In this document: positions 56,840 through 64,000 of the stretch, piece after piece
Layout: each line of letters begins with the position of its first letter
Position numbering within the stretch: the first letter of the stretch is position 1
NCBI GenBank assembly: GCA_026122225.1
Contig: JANEZZ010002667.1
Coordinates: 434,001 to 498,000 of the forward strand
Source of the DNA: Heloderma charlesbogerti
Lineage: Eukaryota; Chordata; Lepidosauria; Squamata; Helodermatidae
Reading direction: 5' to 3'
DNA: 64,000 nt
Notes under the pieces: generated by a model
Told to the model about the DNA's origin: nothing
The model's database searches: none
Seen by the model: the letters and a program-made list of their open reading frames with translations, nothing else
Translations under genes and position numbers: made by a program

Positions 56840-58639
56840 TCTTATTGTGCTTTGAATGACTTCCATATTGTGAGGCATCCAGGCAGTGGGAGAACTACCA
56901 TATGGCACTAGAAATACAGAAGAGCACGAATGCTTTGGACCAATTCACTGATGAGTTTCATATAAATATGGACCTTCATGATATAATTAGATTACATTAA
57001 AACTGAAATCTAGTCCTACTTTGTTGTTTTGCTGTTTTAACTCTCCATGCTCTCTCTCCATCAACTTAAAAACAATCTTGTACTCTCTGCTATCATGGCT
57101 TTTCCTCTCCTCTTCATTTCTCCCTGTGCTTCCTTAGCTTTTTGTAGCTTTTCCAGGTCTCCTTTTAAATCAAGTATGTGAAAAGATAATCCCGTAGATT
57201 TAATTTCCCCTACCAAGTATGAATTAGTTTATCCAACTTTTTGTTTCCTCCCCTTATTACCATAATTTCAGATCTTTGCTTTTTTTAAATGTCTGCTGCA
57301 TATTTCTTGTTCTGTAACTCCTATGCCTTCAATTCCGGAGAAACTGTACATGCCAGAGCTGCCGGTAGAGTATTGTAGCCAAGTTACAATGCCTCTTTCC
57401 CTTTTTGAACGTTGTCCATTTCTCTGCCACCTTCCAAGTGACTGATCTCTTCCATGTCCTTTGGAGACAGATTTATTTTCTCTGGTCCTGCCTTCCAGGC
57501 TGCTTCTTCTGTTGGCCTTCTCCGGATCTGCTTGTCTGCAGTATTTATGCTCATTGGAGCACGTGGATCCTTTTATTCTTTGTTCCACTACTCATACAGC
57601 CTGATCCTTAGGGAACTTCATTTGTTTGTTTGACTCATCTGGTATTGATACACCAAGACATTTTTATTCATGGCTGTACACAAGAATTTGGGCAGGCGAA
57701 ATATGTACACAAATAGTGTCAGAGGACTAGTTCTAGATCTGGTGACTGTGATATTGAATCCTGCTCCGCTAAGCTTGCTAGACCTGCCCTCTGAGAAACT
57801 TGTATACTAGGTCTACCCCTCATCATTTCTTAATATGTAGACCTTCTATTCATTGATACGTAGACCTGGTTTCCTGACGGTGACTTCCCATCTGTAGCTG
57901 AAACCCTCAATTCTTCTCTGGCTCGCTTCATAATTAGTTGCGCTGTTGCTACAGTCAATGTCAGTCACCCTCCCCCCCCATGTCCCTAAAAAGCCAACAT
58001 GCCAGGAGACTGAGTAACAACACACAACTATACTGCAGGTTTATCATATACAATGAGAACTCCATCTGGCCCAACAAAATAGGTATAACAGCAGTGAGCA
58101 ACTTTGCAGGGCTTTTACCCATGCACTCTCAGTCACAGCCCTGACCCCTGTATAATAATGATGGGCCTCCTCTGCTTTGGCAGAGTAGTAAAAAAAATGT
58201 TTTTACAAACTTGGGGTGGGGGGAGGTGGAATATTTTTGGGTATGAAATAAGACCTGAGTTACAGAGATGAAAAACTCCTCTCTTTGCTGCTATGTTTTG
58301 TTTTTAGGTAGATATGCTGCTTCTCAATCACAGCTTCACTAAAATCCAGGATTTTTGAATTTTTTTATGGGGCAGCAATCACTTCTCTGCCGGGGGCAGG
58401 GGGCGGGGGGCTAAAAAATTAACCAGGAAGTTGCTTCTCAAAACATTGGGTGTGTCACTATAGCCTTCTTTTGTTTAATTAGCTAGCTCTGCTTCCCTAA
58501 ATGTCAGTCATTACCATGACTTAATTGGTAAAACAGAAAAGTGGGAGCAGGTTTGTTTCTCTCAAAATGAATGGGCAGAATATATGCCTGCACATTTTGT
58601 CTTGGGTTATACAAGGGCCAGAGATTCACTTTCAAAAAC

Positions 58640-58666
58640 GCAAGCAAGCAAGCAAGCAAGCAAGCT
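58640..58666. repeat. (CAAG)n microsatellite
   Basis: About six and a half perfect tetranucleotide repeats of caag. Confidence 0.95.
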
Positions 58667-61600
58667 GAGAATCTGGGGACTATGGTTTACCAGGTTGTCC
58701 CCTTGGCCTCTCCTTGTGGACACCCGTGTCTTTACTCTTTGACAAATCAGAGCAGCACATGATGTTTGCACCAGGCTTATGATCTCTCTCAAAAGTTATG
58801 GCAGGGCATGTTAACACTCCAGATATGCTTTTCATTTTGTGCAATCCCTCAAAGAGATTCAGTCCTGCCTCTGATAGGCCCAGTGCTGATGCAACATTTA
58901 CTATCTCTTTAACAGACAGTGGGAGCAGGCTGCAGGTTCCGTACCCCCTCCTTTTTTAGTTCAAATTCCCCCTTCACTTTTCACCCTTAAACTTCTCCAA
59001 ACATTACATCTGTACGGGTGCTGAGTAGTTGGTGCAAATCAGAGTTTCCAGCCAGGGTTTGAATGGGCGAATCAGGGTTCCCAACTTGGGTCTGAACAAA
59101 GAGTGTAACCCCTGCTAAAAGAGAGCCCTGATTAGGAAGAAGGGGGGGGGGAAGATTCACAGCTGGAGTTGTGTCTGTAACGTATATCTTGAATTGGACA
59201 CTTTCTGACCAAGCATGGGAATTCTTATGTTAATGACACTCCCTCTTATATAGATCTTGTGTAAGGGAGCATGGAGACAAATTTCAATGTTGTTAATTTT
59301 GTTGTAGCAAAAAACAGTTATTGAAGACTATTAAGGCATACATTTTGGAAGACAGAAGCCATATGACTCTGGACAACATATATATACTTCTCATATCAGC
59401 TTCTGGAAGACACGAGCATTGCATTTATTCTGTGCTTGCAGCTTTTGGGCCTTATCGTATGGATTCTGCTGCTGTAGTTCTTACATGCCTGTTAGTTCCA
59501 CTCTGGCTAGCTCCTTCCCTCCAGCTCTTCTGGTCTGTGTTTCCTGCTTTCCGCCTTGTATCACATCTTGACTGAATCCTCAGCTCTGGCCTTTGGTTTC
59601 TTCTAGAATGTTCATTTGGATGACCCTTTGGTGGCCTGTTCCTCAGATGTTCTCCATCTGGTACTTCTTGAAACCCATGCTTCACCTGGAAGGAATCATG
59701 AATTTGCCAATACTTTCTGGCCTCCCAGGTACAAAAGGGGGAGTTCCTCTCCTACAACATTTGGATTGGGGCAAGATAATGGGGAGTGAAGTGAGATGGT
59801 GTGAGCCTAAGCTCCTGTTAAGGATGCTCGGTCATGTAAATTTAGCTTAAGTTTTGGAAGGGTCCCCAAATTTGTAGGCCAGAGCACAGTGTGTCATTGC
59901 AATGTTTATATTCATTTGGATTTTAGTTTTGCAGCTACAAATTGAATTAGGTACACTTCTGAATGTTTAGTAAGAGATGCTCGGCACTTTGCCTGCAGGT
60001 GTTAGAAAGATAGCTACCCAATTTCTGTCACAAGCTGCCGAAAGGAATGGAAAATTCCAGTGTCATGTTTTCCCTGGCATTGAAACGTTTTGCTTCCCAC
60101 ATGCTGTAGTAATATTATATTCATAGTCCTACGCAGGGTATGCCTGATCCATTTCTTCATGTCATGCTGAGACACAGAGTTGAGATACAGCTAAAAACTC
60201 CCATGTGTGGTCTTTTATTTTCTCACTTTCTGTCTCCAAAGGATATTATGCTCCACTTGTGGAATATCAAAATTGCTTTTCATGATGATCACTGAACTGG
60301 TGCTCCAATGACTCTTAGTCTTGTGAGTCAGCCTCAAAGTCTGTGCAAAGGCTTTAGTAAGATACCCATTCTATATGTAATAGGTGGCTGTCTCATACGG
60401 GCCCGAGTCAGGGACTCTTGCATGGTTGCATTCCAAGAGTGTCCAGAATGTTGTTGTCTGCTAATGAGCTTTGAAAGAAAAACAGTCTGTTTGAGAGGGA
60501 TTTCTGTTGGACAAAATTATTTCCTGCATATTAGTTGTTTGGTGTATGTCAAGTATCCCAGAGTTGTGTTGCAGCAGGTTCATATTAAGCTTAGAAAGCA
60601 ACATTGGCTTTAGCAGCAGCTGGTTGTTGTAGGATGATGAATCTATAGGTATGCACACATACAGATGTGGAATATGGATTTTCCTTATCAGAGACAAGGC
60701 ATGCTTTTTATAACATCCAACTTGAACTTGATGGATTTGTAGACACGGATGTGGCTTGTACATGCTTAGATTGTTGGTTCATGTCTGATTGGTCTCTAAG
60801 CAGTGCATCTCCATGCTCTCAACCAGAGATCTTGGGCATGTGTTTGACCACTGAACATGGCCCCTCCCCAGTTTGAGAGTTCAGCACATCATATGACAAT
60901 GAAGCCTGATTTCATGTGTTCATACTAGTCTCGTTAAAAATAGTCCTGTACGTTTCTGCCTTTGTATGTGTGTTGGATTTCTAATAGTTTATGGAGAGGT
61001 TATTGCTGTAAAGGTGCGTATCCCCATCTCTTCACCACCTCCACACCAAGAAACCCAGTCCAGATCTACTTGGTCTATTCATGCATCTCCATGGCCTAGT
61101 GGCTTCAGCCGCTGAGAGGACTAAGCTAATTTCCCCACATTCTGGCTCTCTCCACATCTGCTGAGGTTTTATATGTCTCATGTATGTTTTGGTTGTTTTG
61201 ATTTCTAAATGCTCTACCAAATTAATTTCCCCAGTTAATGAGTACAGATTTTAAATTCTTGATTGCAATTAATAAATTCCTGTTATTGAAGAAGCCAGTG
61301 TGTGTATGAAACATTAGATCTCCTCCTGCTAGACATCCTGTTGCCAAAATTAAAGGGTCCCTTATGAATGCATATCTAGAGAACATGCACAAGTTTGTAC
61401 ACGTGTCTATGGGAGCACATTTGGTAACATGCCACCCACTGCTGGCTCCTGCGTTATGGCTCCTGACAGACAGCCCCTGCAAGAGAAGACAGCCCTTGAC
61501 AGAAAAAACGGTTTCCAGCCCCCTGATAATCGCTTTGATTTACAGCAGTAGTAACAGTTTTTGTCTTTCCTCCTCAGCTTCTAGATGTATTATTTCTTGA

Positions 61601-63012
61601 TGTGTTCCCTTATTTTTATATATATTTATATGGATGTTGGGTTTGACAAAATATGAGACACAAGGAAAGGGGAGTTGGAATGAAAGGGCAAACTTTGCAC
61701 AAGATTTTGTCTTTCAGATCATTAATTTTCCCTCTCAGTATAAACGTAGGTTAATATGTGTGGTTGTTTTTTTTAATTTTTTAAAAAAATACCTGTTTCC
61801 TCTTCAAAAAGAAGAAAAGCGAATGGCTTACAACAACAATCAAATTACAATATTTATCAGTACAAGCCGGTCTAGCCTCTGCTCACTCCTGCCCTAAAAC
61901 ACGAAGCAGTATGTGCATATATTAAGAACTGACTACAGTTCTAAAATTATATGGGGTATAGCATTTTTTATATAGACGTCCTTACATCCCTTTGAAGCAA
62001 ACACAATTATGTGCACTTGTGACTGGGCAGATAATGTGAGAACTTGAAGGATTGGAGAGTAGTTAAGCTTCCAACTCTCATTAAAAACCATTAGGATTTG
62101 GGAGCTCAACTTCCAGATATCTTGATAATCCTATCTTCACTGGCTTGTCCAAAGTTGTAAATGGACCATTATCACTTAAGATCAAGCCCCACAAGGCCAA
62201 GAAAAAATAAATACAATTTAATCCTCCCCTTAATTAACTGCGGGGAGGGAACATGCGGGAGAGCGTAACCTGGGGGTCAAGTCACACATGTATATTAATC
62301 AGCTGACTGCAAAATCATGATCATATGCAGTTAGTTGTACTACTGAGATTGTTTAGCCTAGTATTTAAAGAGGCGGCCAAATGAGTATCATGGGATAAGG
62401 TGTTCAACAATCTGGGTGCTGCAACTGAAAAGTTGGCACTGAGGCATGGAGTACTCTGGCAGTGGTTCTCACAGAGAGGTCTCTTAGTGCTGCGACCTGA
62501 GATCTTTAGAACTAGAAGTGCTGGTTAATTTCCTTTTATTTATTTTTTTGAGGTATGACCCCAACATGGCCCTCTGCAAGGGTAGAACTCATGACCATAG
62601 GGTCTATTCCAAGCACAAAACGCTCTATGTACACTACTAAACCAGACTTTCTTGGGCAAGGCTTACATATGCGAAATGGCCATCACAGATTAAATGCCAT
62701 AGGCAAAACTCTCCATATCATTATCTCAGAAACTATGCTTTTCTTGGCTGCAGCAGTTAGCAAGTTCAGCTGTCAACCATTGAGGTGTGCAGGAATCAGC
62801 AAGCCATCTCATTTGAGGTCTGCTAACAGACAGAAAAGGAAGAGAGGAGAGCCATCTGGCCTCACAGTGGAGAACTGAAAAGCCTAGGCACAGTGAGGAC
62901 ATCTTCCCCCCACACATCTTTGGCATCCTCGATTTACACTTGCAGAGGAACATAAGGTTTCACTTCCTAGTGAAGCTAGAGGAGGTTATCAAGGACCCAA
63001 GTCTTTCTAAGC

Positions 63013-63148
63013 CAGCCTTTCCCAAACTTATGCCCTCCAGAAGTTTTGCATTACAACTCTCAGCATTTCTGACCATTGACCATGCTGGCTGCGGCTGATG
63101 GGAGCTGAAGTCCAAAATATTTGGAGGGCACCAGGTTGAGGAAGGCTG
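63013..63148. mobile_element. Palindromic hAT MITE, 136 bp
   Basis: Begins cagcctttcccaaacttatg and ends ccaggttgaggaaggctg, with inner arms gcattacaactctcagcatt and ggctgatgggagctgaagtc. Same length as the 22497 and 23127 copies. No duplication is visible. Confidence 0.85.
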
Positions 63149-64000
63149 CAACTGCCCTTGCTGAAGCCTGCCTCCTACTTAACCAGTCATCATAGCCCTA
63201 AAAGATTTCAGAACAGGGAGTGCTGAAATTCTTGAGTCCTCCTTGCAATTCCTAGCATGCCATTGAGTTAGTACCTTCATAAATTAAAAGTTCCAGGCCA
63301 GAGCCAGCCTACTAAAAATAATACCAATGTAACTATTGGTATTCTAAAAACAAGGAGGTTCTTGAAAAAGATCCATTCAGATTTATTTTAAAAGTAATCC
63401 ATTTTGAAAACAGCAAAAGGAAAATCTTGTTTTAAAAATAAATAGATTGTCCATTGACTCAGTGTCATTATTGTGGCCTGTGACCTAAATTGTTTTGCTG
63501 GGGAGGAAACACCCTTCCAGGAGGAAAGGTTACAGCTGCTTATCACTGCATAGCAATTTACAGTCTCCTTGCAAAACAGCAAAGTAATATTGCTTTTTAT
63601 ATAGACGTGGTTGAAAGGAAACAATTTCTGTTTTTTCAGTGCAGCGCTGACTTCATTTTCCTTGTGTCCAGGATGTATTTTAATTAAAAAATGCCTACTA
63701 TAAATACAGGCACAAGTTTAAAGCATTCATTTAAAGGTTTCCTGTAAATTTCAGTAAAATGAAGCATTGAAATTAAGATGACAGATTTGTCACTTTCTTC
63801 TAAAATAAAGGCAAGAAGAAACAATTCTTGTATTAAACAGGCCATAGATGATGAGATTTTTTCTGTGCACAGCACACAATTTGTACTCAGTCTCCCCCAG
63901 CTCTGTTTAAAGAGTTGTTGTAATATAAAAATATATATATGTAGATTTGTTCACATGTAGGGCAACATGTGAGATAATCAAGATCACAAGATGAGCATAT
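63149..64000. other. Intronic sequence to the window edge
   Basis: AT-rich and non-coding, with a short (AT)n run near 63930. Nothing is recognised. Confidence 0.35.

Larger units (their letters stand above)
55573..63012. other. Repeat-poor intronic stretch
   Basis: Over seven kilobases with few recognisable insertions, unlike the rest of the window. Only a (CAAG)n run, an unidentified 60-codon frame (56657-56839) and a doubtful reversed tRNA-like fragment near 62555-62640 can be pointed to. No exon of NEBL is recognised. Confidence 0.4.
15246..64000 (+). other. NEBL: Putative NEBL intron 2 (start only)
   Basis: Everything after the exon 2 donor is read as intron. Exon 3 of this family should begin in phase with the split Ala codon and encode HYPKQSF and then a VADTPENLRLK-like linker. 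I looked for that on the + strand and did not find it, so intron 2 would exceed 48.7 kb. That is plausible, because NEBL is a very large gene in other vertebrates. The interval is dominated by transposable elements listed separately. Missing exon 3 by eye is possible. Confidence 0.65.

Noticed and set aside
62555..62640. Reversed tRNA-derived SINE head
   Set aside because: A box-like pattern can be drawn on the minus strand (gtagtgtacatagagc and ggtcatgagttctaccc), but no SINE body follows, so support is too weak for a feature.

Overview
The window reads as vertebrate nuclear DNA, most likely from a squamate reptile (lizard or snake). This is an inference from the repeat set: a BovB (RTE-clade) LINE next to Sauria-type tRNA SINEs, CR1 LINE 3' ends with the ATTCTATG-type tail, L2-like LINEs, and many palindromic hAT-like elements. 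There is no bacterial-style gene organisation.

One protein-coding gene is supported: the 5' end of NEBL in its LIM-nebulette (LASP2) form, on the + strand. Coding exon 1 (12596-12664) sits in a CpG-rich, GC-rich promoter region (about 11990-13790). Coding exon 2 (15151-15245) follows a 2.5 kb intron. Together they encode residues 1-54 plus two bases of codon 55, which is nearly all of the LIM zinc-binding domain. I found no third exon, so the remaining 48.7 kb is probably intron 2, and bases 1 to about 12000 are upstream flank.

Almost everything else is transposable-element DNA, often nested. (a) 7.7-11.7 kb: an L2-like LINE on the minus strand, hit by a CR1 tail and split inside its reverse transcriptase by a 2.56 kb hAT-like element that itself carries a Sauria SINE and a LINE tail. 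(b) 23.6-26.6 kb: a near-full-length but broken BovB. (c) 26.67-32.06 kb: a degenerate minus-strand LTR retrotransposon with a matching 5-bp target duplication, a half-deleted 5' LTR, no visible pol, and a nested 584-bp hAT-like element holding three tandem palindromes. (d) 46-51.6 kb: a second L2-like copy cut by a CR1 and by an 85-bp palindromic hAT MITE, followed by a second copy of the large hAT-like element with a full-length Sauria SINE flanked by a perfect 12-bp duplication.

At least eight positions carry members of one palindromic MITE group, and three of them have perfect 8-bp target-site duplications. I found no CRISPR array, rRNA, or free-standing tRNA gene. Family names are from recall of consensus features, not from a database search.
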